From: JALZKA01 sp963753385
GTDB lineage: Bacteria > Actinomycetota > Thermoleophilia > Solirubrobacterales > 70-9
NCBI GenBank assembly: GCA_963753385.1
Contig: CAVWCC010000008.1
Location: 372,001 to 436,000 of the forward strand
Reading direction: 5' to 3'
DNA length: 64,000 nt
Within the stretch, counting starts at the first letter, position 1. Every line of letters starts with the position of its first letter. The notes under the pieces are model-generated. The model was given only the letters and a program-made list of their open reading frames with translations. It was not told the origin of the DNA and did not search any database. Positions 15,795 through 23,235 of the stretch are shown here, piece by piece. The translations under genes and the position numbers were made by a program.

Positions 15795-16969
15795 CTCCGC
15801 GCCGCCGCCGGGTCCGGCTTCGCCATCTCCCAGATCAAGCTCGACCAGGCGAACTCGCGGGCTCCGAGGCCCTCGCCGGTGAGCGGGTCGTAGTACTCGC
15901 GAAGGCCCTCGCGCTCGACGATCGGCACGAGCCGATCGATCATCTCGCGCGCCTCGGCCTCGTAGCCCAGGCGAAGCATCCCCATCCACAGCATCCACGC
16001 CGCGTTGATCCACGTCGGGCCGCGCCAGTACTTGAGCTTCCAGCCGGGGCCGCGGTTGGGCTCGAACGAAGGGTCCGACGCGGCGACCGAGGGCGGGGGA
16101 TAGCGGAGCCAGTAGCGCTTCGGGTCGAGCAGCCGCTCGACGAGCCGGTGGCCGATCTCGTCGGGGAGGTCGGGCAGCGCGAGCGGCGCCATCCCGGCCC
16201 AGGTGTCGACCGCCGGCCGCAGCCCGCTCGGCTGCGCCTCGTCGAGGAAGAGGCCGACCTTTTCGTCCCAGAGCCGGTCGACGAGCGCCGGGGTGATCGA
16301 CGGCTCGCCGGCGGCAAGCCGGGAGAGCCCCCACAGCACGTTGGTCATGACCTCGCACAGAACTGGGCGGCCCGCGGCGCGGATCCGCCGGGCGTCCCAG
16401 CCGAGGCGCCGCGATCGCGCGACCAGTAGCGGGAACCCGGCGCGCGCGTGCGAGAACCAGCCCCACACCGGGTCGTACTTCGGCGATGAGTCGAGGCCCG
16501 ACTCGTCGGGCTGGATCAGCCAGAGGAGGCCGTCGCCCTCAAGGTCGCGGTTTCGGAGCAGCCACTCGTGGTGGCGCGCGATCCGGGGCTCGGTCGCCGG
16601 GTCGCCTACGGCGATCCGCCAGGCCCAGGCCAGGAGCGGTGGCTGGATCGTCGACGTCATCGGCGACGAGCGGCGGTCGACGTTGTAGTAGATGCGGCGC
16701 TTCAGCGAGATCGGGTGGTCCCAGAAGATCACGTGGCCGATGAAGCCGTCCTCGCGCGACGCGCGCAGGAGCGACTCGAGCTCGGAGCGCGAGCGCTCGG
16801 GCTCGAACCGGCGCCAGACGATCGCCGCGAAGCACGAGTCCCAGTACCACTGCCACGGGTATCGCGTCGGGCTCGGACGGGTGTATCCGTAGGGGACGCC
16901 GTCCCGTTCGCCCTCGGCCCACGACGCCGCGAGCACCGAGCGGCAGAGCTCCTCGACGCGCTCGGTCAA
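15782..16969 (-). CDS. GH63/MGH1-like glycoside hydrolase
   Basis: The 395-residue protein has the (alpha/alpha)6 barrel features of GH63-type enzymes: PWQWYWDSCFAAIVWRRF near residue 35 with the likely catalytic Asp, GFIGHVIFWD, ILWLIQPDESGLDSSPKYDP-like segments, and the C-terminal GLGAREFAWSSLIWEM. Bacterial relatives hydrolyse mannosylglycerate or glucosylglycerate, so a compatible-solute or oligosaccharide substrate is plausible but not proven. No signal peptide is seen, implying cytoplasmic action. Translation probably starts at the TTG at 16969, overlapping the upstream permease stop by 4 bp, so it is the last gene of the ABC exporter operon. Confidence 0.78.
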   Translation of the reverse strand: MTERVEELCRSVLAASWAEGERDGVPYGYTRPSPTRYPWQWYWDSCFAAIVWRRFEPERSRSELESLLRASREDGFIGHVIFWDHPISLKRRIYYNVDRRSSPMTSTIQPPLLAWAWRIAVGDPATEPRIARHHEWLLRNRDLEGDGLLWLIQPDESGLDSSPKYDPVWGWFSHARAGFPLLVARSRRLGWDARRIRAAGRPVLCEVMTNVLWGLSRLAAGEPSITPALVDRLWDEKVGLFLDEAQPSGLRPAVDTWAGMAPLALPDLPDEIGHRLVERLLDPKRYWLRYPPPSVAASDPSFEPNRGPGWKLKYWRGPTWINAAWMLWMGMLRLGYEAEAREMIDRLVPIVEREGLREYYDPLTGEGLGAREFAWSSLIWEMAKPDPAAARSYLP

Positions 16970-17745
16970 TCCGCCATCTTGCGCATGCCCCGGAGGGCGA
17001 AGAACGAGAACAGCGCGATCAGCCCGGCCAGCGCCACCAGCCCCGGCCAGGTCTCGGCCCAGGTCACCTCGCCGGCGACGAACCCCTGGCGCACCATCTC
17101 GATCACCTGCGTCACCGGGTTGATGTCCGAGACGGTCTGCAGCCACGGCTGCAGCAGAGCACGCGGGGCGTACGAGGTGGTGAACAGGATGAGGACGAAC
17201 ATCCCGGCCTGCATCAGCGGCGCCGCTGACTGGGTGCGGAAGCGGAGTGCCAGCGCGCAGCCCCAGAGGGCGGCGACGGTGCCCATCGCGGTCACTCCGA
17301 CGACTGCGATCAGCAGGCCTGGGATGCCCGGCCAGTTCGCGCCGATCGCGAAGGCGACGATCAGCAGCACCGTGGCCGGCACCAGCGAGCGGAGCGCGGC
17401 CGAGGCGACCAGCCCGCCGAGGATCGCCGGGCGCGGCGCCGGCGACGCGAGCAGCCGGTCGAACCAGCCCTGCTCGATGTCACGCGCGAGGTTGACGCCC
17501 GTGGCGGCGCCCGTGAACCCGGCGCCCTGGAGCAAGGACACCGGGATCAGGAAGCTCTGGTAGCTGTCGGTGTCGAACCCGCGCTGATCGGTGAGGTTCC
17601 CGAACACCGAGGTCAGCCCGATGAAGAAGATCGTCGGCGCCAGCACGCCCGGGATCGCAGCGCCCGGAACCCGCACCAGCTCGTTGGCCGAGCGGCGGAC
17701 GAGCGCCGTGACCGTGGGCAGGCTGACCGCGATCGCCGCGGTCAT
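16966..17745 (-). CDS. ABC-2 type permease (DrrB-like), second
   Basis: A 259-residue membrane protein with six predicted hydrophobic segments, e.g. GAAIPGVLAPTIFFIGLTS, LIPVSLLQGAGFTGAATG and LVALAGLIALFSFFALRG, plus the cytoplasmic stretch DIEQGWFDRLLASPAPR typical of ABC-2 exporters. I placed the start at the ATG at 17745 because AAGGGAGG lies 7 nt before it, one of the few strong Shine-Dalgarno sequences in the window. A longer reading begins near 17808. It is paralogous to the preceding permease, so the transporter is likely a heterodimer with the ATPase at 18570-19550. Confidence 0.85.
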   Translation of the reverse strand: MTAAIAVSLPTVTALVRRSANELVRVPGAAIPGVLAPTIFFIGLTSVFGNLTDQRGFDTDSYQSFLIPVSLLQGAGFTGAATGVNLARDIEQGWFDRLLASPAPRPAILGGLVASAALRSLVPATVLLIVAFAIGANWPGIPGLLIAVVGVTAMGTVAALWGCALALRFRTQSAAPLMQAGMFVLILFTTSYAPRALLQPWLQTVSDINPVTQVIEMVRQGFVAGEVTWAETWPGLVALAGLIALFSFFALRGMRKMAD

Positions 17746-17797
17746 CCACAAACCTCCCTTACCAGGGGGGCAAACATGCTTTCGCGCCTTGCGTCGC

Positions 17798-18586
17798 TCA
17801 TCCACCAACCCGCAGCCGGTGCCGCAGCGCCAGCGAGCTGGCTCCGAGGCTTAGGGCCGCGATCCCGATGATCGACGCGAACGCCTTCCATGCGTCCTCG
17901 CCGGTGAGGGTCGAGATGACCGGGTCGCGGACCCCCTCGACGATGAACGAGACCGGGTTGTACTCGGCGATCGTCGCGGCCGGCTCCAGCATCAGCGTGT
18001 AGGGGAAGAAGGCCGAGCTCAGGAACAGGATCACGAACACCAGCGGGAACAGGCCCTGAACGACGGACGCTTTGCCGGAGCGCAGCGCGATCGCCGCGCC
18101 GATCCCCCCGAACGCGATCGACGCGAGGGTCACGAACACGATCATCAACACGACGCCGAGCACGCCCTCCTCGATCCTCGCGCCGAAGATGAGGCCCACG
18201 ATCACGTAGAAGATCGCGGCGAACGCTCCGAGCGCCGCGGTCCCGGCGAGGCGGCCGAGGACGATCGCAAACCGCGAGATCGGCGCCGCGAGCAGGCGGT
18301 CGGTGAAGCCCATCTCGATGTCGACCGCGAACGCGATCCCGCCGCTGTTTCCGGCCAGCAGCGCGGACTGGATCATCGCACCGGCGAGCATGAAGTCGAG
18401 GAAGCCGTTCACCTCGGGGAAGCCCGGCAGGTTGACTGCGGAGCCGGCCCCGCCCGTCTGTACGGCGAGCAGCAGCGAGGGGAAGATGATGATCGGCGCC
18501 ATCAGCTGCGGCCGCCGGAAGGTTTGCTTCACCGACCGCCGCCCGAGGGCGGCGACGACCCGCGCGTTGTCAGTCAGCTTCTGCAA
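17798..18586 (-). CDS. ABC-2 type permease (DrrB-like), first
   Basis: A 262-residue integral membrane protein with about six segments (LMAPIIIFPSLLLAVQTGG, FLDFMLAGAMIQSALLAG, AAIFYVIVGLIFGA, GLFPLVFVILFLSSAFFPY). It has the conserved DIEMGFTDRLLAAPISR loop, which closely matches the loop in the next gene. The reading frame runs upstream into the ATPase gene; the nearest sensible start is the TTG at 18586, giving a 17-bp overlap with the ATPase. The substrate is unknown; DrrAB relatives export hydrophobic drugs or lipids. Confidence 0.85.
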   Translation of the reverse strand: MQKLTDNARVVAALGRRSVKQTFRRPQLMAPIIIFPSLLLAVQTGGAGSAVNLPGFPEVNGFLDFMLAGAMIQSALLAGNSGGIAFAVDIEMGFTDRLLAAPISRFAIVLGRLAGTAALGAFAAIFYVIVGLIFGARIEEGVLGVVLMIVFVTLASIAFGGIGAAIALRSGKASVVQGLFPLVFVILFLSSAFFPYTLMLEPAATIAEYNPVSFIVEGVRDPVISTLTGEDAWKAFASIIGIAALSLGASSLALRHRLRVGG

Positions 18587-19550
18587 CTGCCTCGGCTTCG
18601 GTGGTCTCGCCCTCGTCCGGCTCCAGGTGCCGGCCGGTCTTGGCGACGAACACGTCGTCGAGCGTCGGCTCGACCAGGTCGAGCGACTCCACCGCAAGCC
18701 CGGCCTCGTCGAGCGCCCTCACAACCGGCGCGATCTGCCCGGCGCCCTCCTCCACCTCGAGGAGGACGAGACCGTCCTTCGAGGGCAGCGGCCGCCCGAG
18801 GCGGGCCACGACCTCGCGCGCCCGTTCGACCTCGCCGTCGCAGATCGCGATCTCGAGGTGGGGATTGCCGACCTCGGCCTTGAGCTCGTCCGGGGTGCCT
18901 TCGGCGACGATCAGGCCGTCGGAGATGATCCCCACCTGGTTGGCCAGCTGGTCGGCCTCCTCGAGGTATTGCGTCGTGAGGAAGACGGTCGCGCCCTCGC
19001 GCCTGTTGAGCTTCTGAACCTCCTCCCAGATCCCCTTGCGGCTGACGGGATCGAGGCCCGTGGTCGGCTCGTCGAGGAACAGGACGCGCGGCTCGTGGAC
19101 GAGCGCCGAGGCGAGGTCGAGGCGCCGGCGCATCCCGCCGGAGTAGGTGCCCACCCGGCGGTCCGCGGCGTCCATCAGCCCGACCCGCTCGAGCAGCGCC
19201 TCGGCCCGCCGCTCGCCCTCCTCGCGTGGCAGCCGGTGCAGCGTGGCCTGGAGGCGGATCAGCTCGCGGCCCGTCATCAGCGGGTCGAGCGCGGCCTCCT
19301 GGAGCGCGACCCCGATCGCCTCCCTGACGCTGCCGGCCTCGGAGACGACGTCGTGCCCGGCGACGCGCGCGCTTCCGCCCGTTGGCCGCAGCAGTGTGGT
19401 GAGCATCCGGACGGTGGTCGTCTTGCCGGCCCCGTTCGGGCCGAGGAAGGCGTAGATCTCGCCCTCGGCGACCTCGAGGTCGACGCCGCGAACGGCCTTG
19501 ACTCCACCCTCGAACTCGCGCTCAAGACCTCGAACCTCGATCGCCGCCAT
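18570..19550 (-). CDS. DrrA-type ABC transporter ATPase
   Basis: A 326-residue ATP-binding subunit: Walker A GPNGAGKTT, signature YSGGMRRRLDLASAL, Walker B VLFLDEPTTGLDP and a switch-region Gln in FLTTQYLEEADQLA. The C-terminal ~90 residues with EPTLDDVFVAKTGRHLE are the extension of the daunorubicin-resistance (DrrA) group. It energises the two permeases encoded next. The ATG at 19550 begins the conserved MAAIEVRGLEREF; a TACAAT box sits 7 nt before it, so the operon mRNA is probably leaderless. Confidence 0.93.
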   Translation of the reverse strand: MAAIEVRGLEREFEGGVKAVRGVDLEVAEGEIYAFLGPNGAGKTTTVRMLTTLLRPTGGSARVAGHDVVSEAGSVREAIGVALQEAALDPLMTGRELIRLQATLHRLPREEGERRAEALLERVGLMDAADRRVGTYSGGMRRRLDLASALVHEPRVLFLDEPTTGLDPVSRKGIWEEVQKLNRREGATVFLTTQYLEEADQLANQVGIISDGLIVAEGTPDELKAEVGNPHLEIAICDGEVERAREVVARLGRPLPSKDGLVLLEVEEGAGQIAPVVRALDEAGLAVESLDLVEPTLDDVFVAKTGRHLEPDEGETTEAEAVAEAD

Positions 19551-19557
19551 GGCGGCG

Positions 19558-19563
19558 ATTGTA
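19558..19563 (-). promoter_or_regulatory. -10 box for the ABC exporter operon
   Basis: TACAAT on the minus strand, 7 nt before the ATPase ATG. It is one of the best matches to the -10 consensus in the window. Confidence 0.55.
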
Positions 19564-19608
19564 TGGAGGGGCGCCCGCGCGCCCGCCGGGGTCAGTCCGC
19601 CGCGCGGC

Positions 19609-20388
19609 TCAGTTCCTTGGCGCGAGGTAGGCCCAGTACAGGAGCCGGGCCTCGGTGTAGGTGCACTGGTACTTGCGCTCGGTCCCGACCTTCGTATGGG
19701 GCCGGGTGTGCGCGAAGAAGTAGTCGAGTCGCTCGTCCTGCGGCACGCTCGAGGGGATCTCGCAGTTCTTCCGAGGGCGGCTGGCCACCCACTTCGTGTC
19801 CTGCGACTGGCCCTTGAACGCAAAAGACGGGAGCCAGGTCGCCGTGGTCAGCGCGACGATGTCGCCCTTGTTGATGCGCAGGGGCTTGGCGAGCGTGAAC
19901 GTCGGGTTCTCGCCGTAATAGGCCTGAACCTTGAGGATCGGCGACTGCCGCAGGAGCTTGAACCGGCGGTCCTCCTTCTTGCGGATGATCCCGATCCCGG
20001 CGGTGGGGCTCTTGCCGAAGAAGTCGGTCATCGCCGCTTCGCCGAAGATGTCGCGCTCTGCCTTCGACGGCTTCGCGAGGTCGACGCTCCAGGCGACGAT
20101 CCTGCCGTTGGTCCTGGCCTTGAAGAGGTTGGCCTTGCCGTCGACGGCGCGCTGGTAGCCCGTCACCTGGCCGGTGATCTGGCACTCGACGACGAGCTTC
20201 GTATTCGAGTTGTCGGGACACGACGGCTTCGCGTTGTCGCGCGTCTTCCCAAGCTGTGTCGCGCGTTCGGCGACGGCAGAGCTGATCAGCCCTCCGGCGA
20301 TGAGCGCCGCGAGACACACCGTGAGGCCTGCGAGGGCCCGGACGCGGGTCCGCGGGCGGATCTGGCTCTCTCGTGGGGAAATGGCCAT
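19609..20388 (-). CDS. Secreted or anchored protein of unknown function
   Basis: I do not recognise this 259-residue protein. It has a basic N-terminus and one hydrophobic segment (ALAGLTVCLAALIAGGLISS) that reads as a signal peptide or anchor. The mature part has four Cys (PSCPDNSN, VVECQITG, KNCEIPSS, YQCTYTEA) that could form two disulfides, and beta-rich sequence with several Trp and Tyr. No catalytic motif is visible. It ends 58 bp from the exporter ATPase start and is separated from the zinc-ribbon gene by a 118-bp gap, so it seems to be a single-gene unit. Confidence 0.7.
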   Translation of the reverse strand: MAISPRESQIRPRTRVRALAGLTVCLAALIAGGLISSAVAERATQLGKTRDNAKPSCPDNSNTKLVVECQITGQVTGYQRAVDGKANLFKARTNGRIVAWSVDLAKPSKAERDIFGEAAMTDFFGKSPTAGIGIIRKKEDRRFKLLRQSPILKVQAYYGENPTFTLAKPLRINKGDIVALTTATWLPSFAFKGQSQDTKWVASRPRKNCEIPSSVPQDERLDYFFAHTRPHTKVGTERKYQCTYTEARLLYWAYLAPRN

Positions 20389-20506
20389 GAACGAATCGAA
20401 ACACCGGGGAGGCCGCGATGTTGCGGATAGCCCCTGCGGCCATCGTAGCCACAGGTGCAGGGATTTCTGGCCGGCAGGCGGCGCGGGTGGGAAGCGCCTT
20501 GCGCCG

Positions 20507-20788
20507 CTACGCCTCGGCGGGCGAGCCGAGCGGCTCCTGGCGCTTGCCGCAGTACGGGCAGTCGGCGACGTCGACTCCGATCATCTGCTCGCAGCGCGAG
20601 CACAGGCGCAGGTTCTCGGGGGTGCGCAGCAGCGCCGACTCGGAGGGCGCCAGGGGCAGCACGCGGGTGACCGGCTCCATCTCCTCGCCGCTCACGCTGT
20701 CGACGTAGACGCCGTGCTCATCGACCGTGGCGAGCGCCTCGCGCCCCGAAGCGGGGGCGCGCAGCCGGTAGATCTGACGGTCGTTCAT
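20507..20788 (-). CDS. Small zinc-ribbon protein
   Basis: A 93-residue protein whose C-terminus holds a CxxC...CxxC zinc ribbon (LCSRCEQMIG, then DCPYCGKRQE). The N-terminal half (RQIYRLRAPASGREALATVD) has no recognised domain. Function unknown; such ribbons are often nucleic-acid or protein-interaction modules. The ATG at 20788 is supported by a TAGGGT box 7 nt upstream on the same strand. It is divergent from the glycosyltransferase, with only 42 bp between them. Confidence 0.75.
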   Translation of the reverse strand: MNDRQIYRLRAPASGREALATVDEHGVYVDSVSGEEMEPVTRVLPLAPSESALLRTPENLRLCSRCEQMIGVDVADCPYCGKRQEPLGSPAEA

Positions 20789-20795
20789 CGGGCGA

Positions 20796-20824
20796 ACCCT
20801 ATCCGAGGACCCGGGCAATAGCCT
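20796..20824. promoter_or_regulatory. Compact divergent promoter pair
   Basis: On the minus strand TAGGGT (20796-20801) lies 7 nt before the zinc-ribbon ATG. On the plus strand TAGCCT (20819-20824) lies 6 nt before the glycosyltransferase start position. The two -10 boxes are only 17 bp apart, so the promoters must overlap. Confidence 0.5.
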
Positions 20825-20830
20825 GGCGCC

Positions 20831-22369
20831 ATCCGCGTCCTGATCTTCCACGGCTACCTGCTGAGCGGCACCGGCTCGAACGTCTACAACGCGAGCCTGG
20901 CGCGCGCGCTCCGCGGCCTCGGGCATGAGGTACACCTGCTCTGCCAGGAGCGGAATTCAGTGGACCTGCCGTGGGTCGACGCGATCGGCCACTGGGTTGA
21001 CGGCAGCCTTCGCGTCAAGCCGACGAGCAACGAGCAACGAGCAACGAGCAACGGATCGGTAACCGTCTACACGCCCGACATCGGGGGCCTCCTGCCGGTC
21101 TACGTCCGCGACCGCTACGCCGGCTTCGAGGTCAAGGAGTTCCCGGAGATGACCGACTCCGAGCTCGACGAATACATCGAGCGCAACGTCGTCGCCGCCG
21201 GTGACGTCGCCGAGCGCGCAGGTGGCTCCGACGCGGCGCTCGCCAACCACCTGGTGATGGGACCGGTGATCCTCGCCCGGGCAGGGATCCGGTTCGCGCT
21301 CAAGGTCCACGGCTCGGACCTCTCCTACACCGTCCTCCCGCACCTCGACCGGTTCCGCCCGTATGCGCTCGAGGGCGTCCGTGCAGCCGCGGGGATCCTC
21401 GTCGGCTCGGAGCACATCGCCGAGCGACTGCGGCAGGCGGTGGACGAGCCCGAGGTGAACGCAAAGGTCGCGCCGGGCCCGCCGGGGGTTGACACCGGGG
21501 CCTTCGCGCCGGTTTCGGCGGCCGAGGCGCCGACGCGCCTGCGGGCGCTGGCGGCGGACCTCGCCGCGCTGGAGCCCGCGCCGGACCGGGACGTCCACCA
21601 GCGCAGCTCGTGGGACCGCGAGCCCGCCGAGGCCGCCGTGGCGATTGAGTGGCTCGCGGGCGCCGACGGTCCGCGCGTGGTCTTCATCGGCAAGCTGATC
21701 GTCTCGAAGGGAGTCGACCTTCTGCTGGCTGCGTGGCCGCTCGTGCACGCGCAGAATCCCGGTGCGCGCCTCCTCGTCGCCGGCTTCGGGCCGCTTCGCA
21801 CGAGCCTCGAGGAACTGTGGAAGGCGCTGAACGACGCCGACGTGGAAGCCGCCGACGAGATCGCCACGCGGGGCCGTGGGCTCGAGGGTGGTGAGGACGC
21901 ACCGCTTCGGCATCTGGACGCGTTCCTATCCGATCCGCCGCAGGGCTACGCCGAGCTCGCCCGCGAGGCCGCGGGGAGCGTCGCCTTTTCCGGCCGCCTC
22001 GAGCACGACGAGGTCGCCCGCGTGGTTCCGGCCTGCGACGCGCTCGTCTTTCCGTCGACGTTTCCCGAGGCGTTCGGCATGGTGGCGGCCGAGGCCGCGT
22101 CGGCGGGTGTCCTGCCGGTCTCCGCGGCGCACTCCGGGGCGCTCGAGGTCAGCCGCGCCCTGGCAGCAGAGCTGCCCGGCGAGGCCGCCGGTCTGGTCTC
22201 GTTCGAGGTCGATGACGGGGCTGCCGACGCGATCGCCGACCGGCTCAACCGCTGGTTCGCGCTGGACCCCGAGACGCGTGCCACGACCCGCGCCGCGTTG
22301 CGCGAAACGGCCGTCCGGCTCTGGAGCTGGGAGGGCGTCGCGCGGTCGGTGATCCAGGCGTCGCGCTAG
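20831..22369 (+). CDS. Glycosyltransferase family 4-like protein, ATC at the start position
   Basis: A retaining GT-B glycosyltransferase. The first residues (I)RVLIFHGYLLSGTGSNVYN are the classical N-terminal acceptor loop. The C-terminal donor domain shows VVFIGKLIVSKGVDLLLAA and CDALVFPSTFPEAFGMVAAEA. The reading frame is open from a stop at 20819, and no ATG, GTG or TTG occurs until GTG 20960, which would delete the essential first strand. The codon where a start is expected, six bases after TAGCCT, is ATC at 20831. From there the protein has 512 residues. A CGAGCAA heptamer repeat (21024-21051) is translated near residue 67. Likely role: transfer of a sugar to a glycolipid or polysaccharide; substrate unknown. 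Confidence 0.82.
   Translation: MRVLIFHGYLLSGTGSNVYNASLARALRGLGHEVHLLCQERNSVDLPWVDAIGHWVDGSLRVKPTSNEQRATSNGSVTVYTPDIGGLLPVYVRDRYAGFEVKEFPEMTDSELDEYIERNVVAAGDVAERAGGSDAALANHLVMGPVILARAGIRFALKVHGSDLSYTVLPHLDRFRPYALEGVRAAAGILVGSEHIAERLRQAVDEPEVNAKVAPGPPGVDTGAFAPVSAAEAPTRLRALAADLAALEPAPDRDVHQRSSWDREPAEAAVAIEWLAGADGPRVVFIGKLIVSKGVDLLLAAWPLVHAQNPGARLLVAGFGPLRTSLEELWKALNDADVEAADEIATRGRGLEGGEDAPLRHLDAFLSDPPQGYAELAREAAGSVAFSGRLEHDEVARVVPACDALVFPSTFPEAFGMVAAEAASAGVLPVSAAHSGALEVSRALAAELPGEAAGLVSFEVDDGAADAIADRLNRWFALDPETRATTRAALRETAVRLWSWEGVARSVIQASR
21024..21051 (+). repeat. CGAGCAA heptamer repeat, four units
   Basis: Four perfect tandem copies of CGAGCAA inside the glycosyltransferase coding region. 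The same heptamer occurs four times at 40639-40666, there between genes. Confidence 0.85.
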
Positions 22370-22416
22370 TGGCAATCGTCGCCTGCGACCTCCCGCGCTG
22401 ACCGCCGATTCGTCAA

Positions 22417-22422
22417 TAGAAT
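22417..22422 (+). promoter_or_regulatory. -10 box for ctaC
   Basis: TAGAAT, 8 nt before the ctaC ATG; the same hexamer at nearly the same distance precedes the second subunit II gene at 33589. Confidence 0.5.
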
Positions 22423-22430
22423 GCCGCGCG

Positions 22431-23198
22431 ATGACGCGGGGAACCTACGCGCGCCTCCTCGGAGCAATGCTCTTGCTCACCATCGTGATCTCGGTCGTCA
22501 TGCTGATCCCCGACTGGAACGGCACGCAGGCCTCGGCCGAGGCGGACGACATCGACACGCTCCTCGACGTGATGATCGTGCTGTCGTCGTTCGTCTTCGC
22601 GATCGTCCTGGTGATGCTTGGCTACTGCGTGATCACGTTCCGCGCCAAGCCCGGCGACGAGTCCGACGGGAAGCCCGTGCACGGCAACACGAAGCTCGAG
22701 ATCGCCTGGACCGTGATCCCGACGATCATCGTCCTCTTCGGCGCCGCCTACTCGTGGCTGGTGCTCGACGACATCGAGGCCAAGGCCGACAACCGGATGC
22801 CGGTCGACGTCACCGCCCAGCAGTTCAAGTGGACCTTCGAGTACCCCGACGAAGGGGTCACCTCGGACGTGTTCCACGTGCCGGTCGACCGCCAGCTCGA
22901 GCTCAACCTGACGGCCCTCGACGTGCTCCACTCGTTCTGGGTCCAGGAGTGGCGGCTGAAGCGCGACCTGGTGCCGATCGCCGAGGGCAATCCGACCGAT
23001 GTGGACAACGAGATGGTCGTGACCCCCGACGAGGAGGGGACGTTCCAGGTGATCTGCACCGAGCTCTGCGGCCTGGGGCACGCGACGATGCGGGCCGAGG
23101 TGGTAGTCGAGTCCCAGGAGGAGTTCGACCAGTGGATCGCCGAGCAGCAGGCGGCGCAGGCCGAGACGGCGGGCGGCTCCCAAGCGAGCGCGGGATAG
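22431..23198 (+). CDS. ctaC: Cytochrome c oxidase subunit II (CuA-containing)
   Basis: Subunit II accepts electrons from cytochrome c at a binuclear CuA centre. The 255-residue protein has two transmembrane helices (ARLLGAMLLLTIVISVVML; VMIVLSSFVFAIVLVMLGYC) and a periplasm-side cupredoxin domain. The CuA ligands are all present: His167 in DVLHSFWVQEW, and CTELCGLGHATM with Cys209, Glu211, Cys213, His217 and Met220. There is no lipoprotein Cys or fused cytochrome c domain. It leads the ctaC-ctaD-usp-ctaE cluster, 37 bp before subunit I. Confidence 0.96.
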   Translation: MTRGTYARLLGAMLLLTIVISVVMLIPDWNGTQASAEADDIDTLLDVMIVLSSFVFAIVLVMLGYCVITFRAKPGDESDGKPVHGNTKLEIAWTVIPTIIVLFGAAYSWLVLDDIEAKADNRMPVDVTAQQFKWTFEYPDEGVTSDVFHVPVDRQLELNLTALDVLHSFWVQEWRLKRDLVPIAEGNPTDVDNEMVVTPDEEGTFQVICTELCGLGHATMRAEVVVESQEEFDQWIAEQQAAQAETAGGSQASAG

Positions 23199-23235
23199 GT
23201 TTCGGGTCTTGCCGGCGGCACTGAGAAACCCGGGA

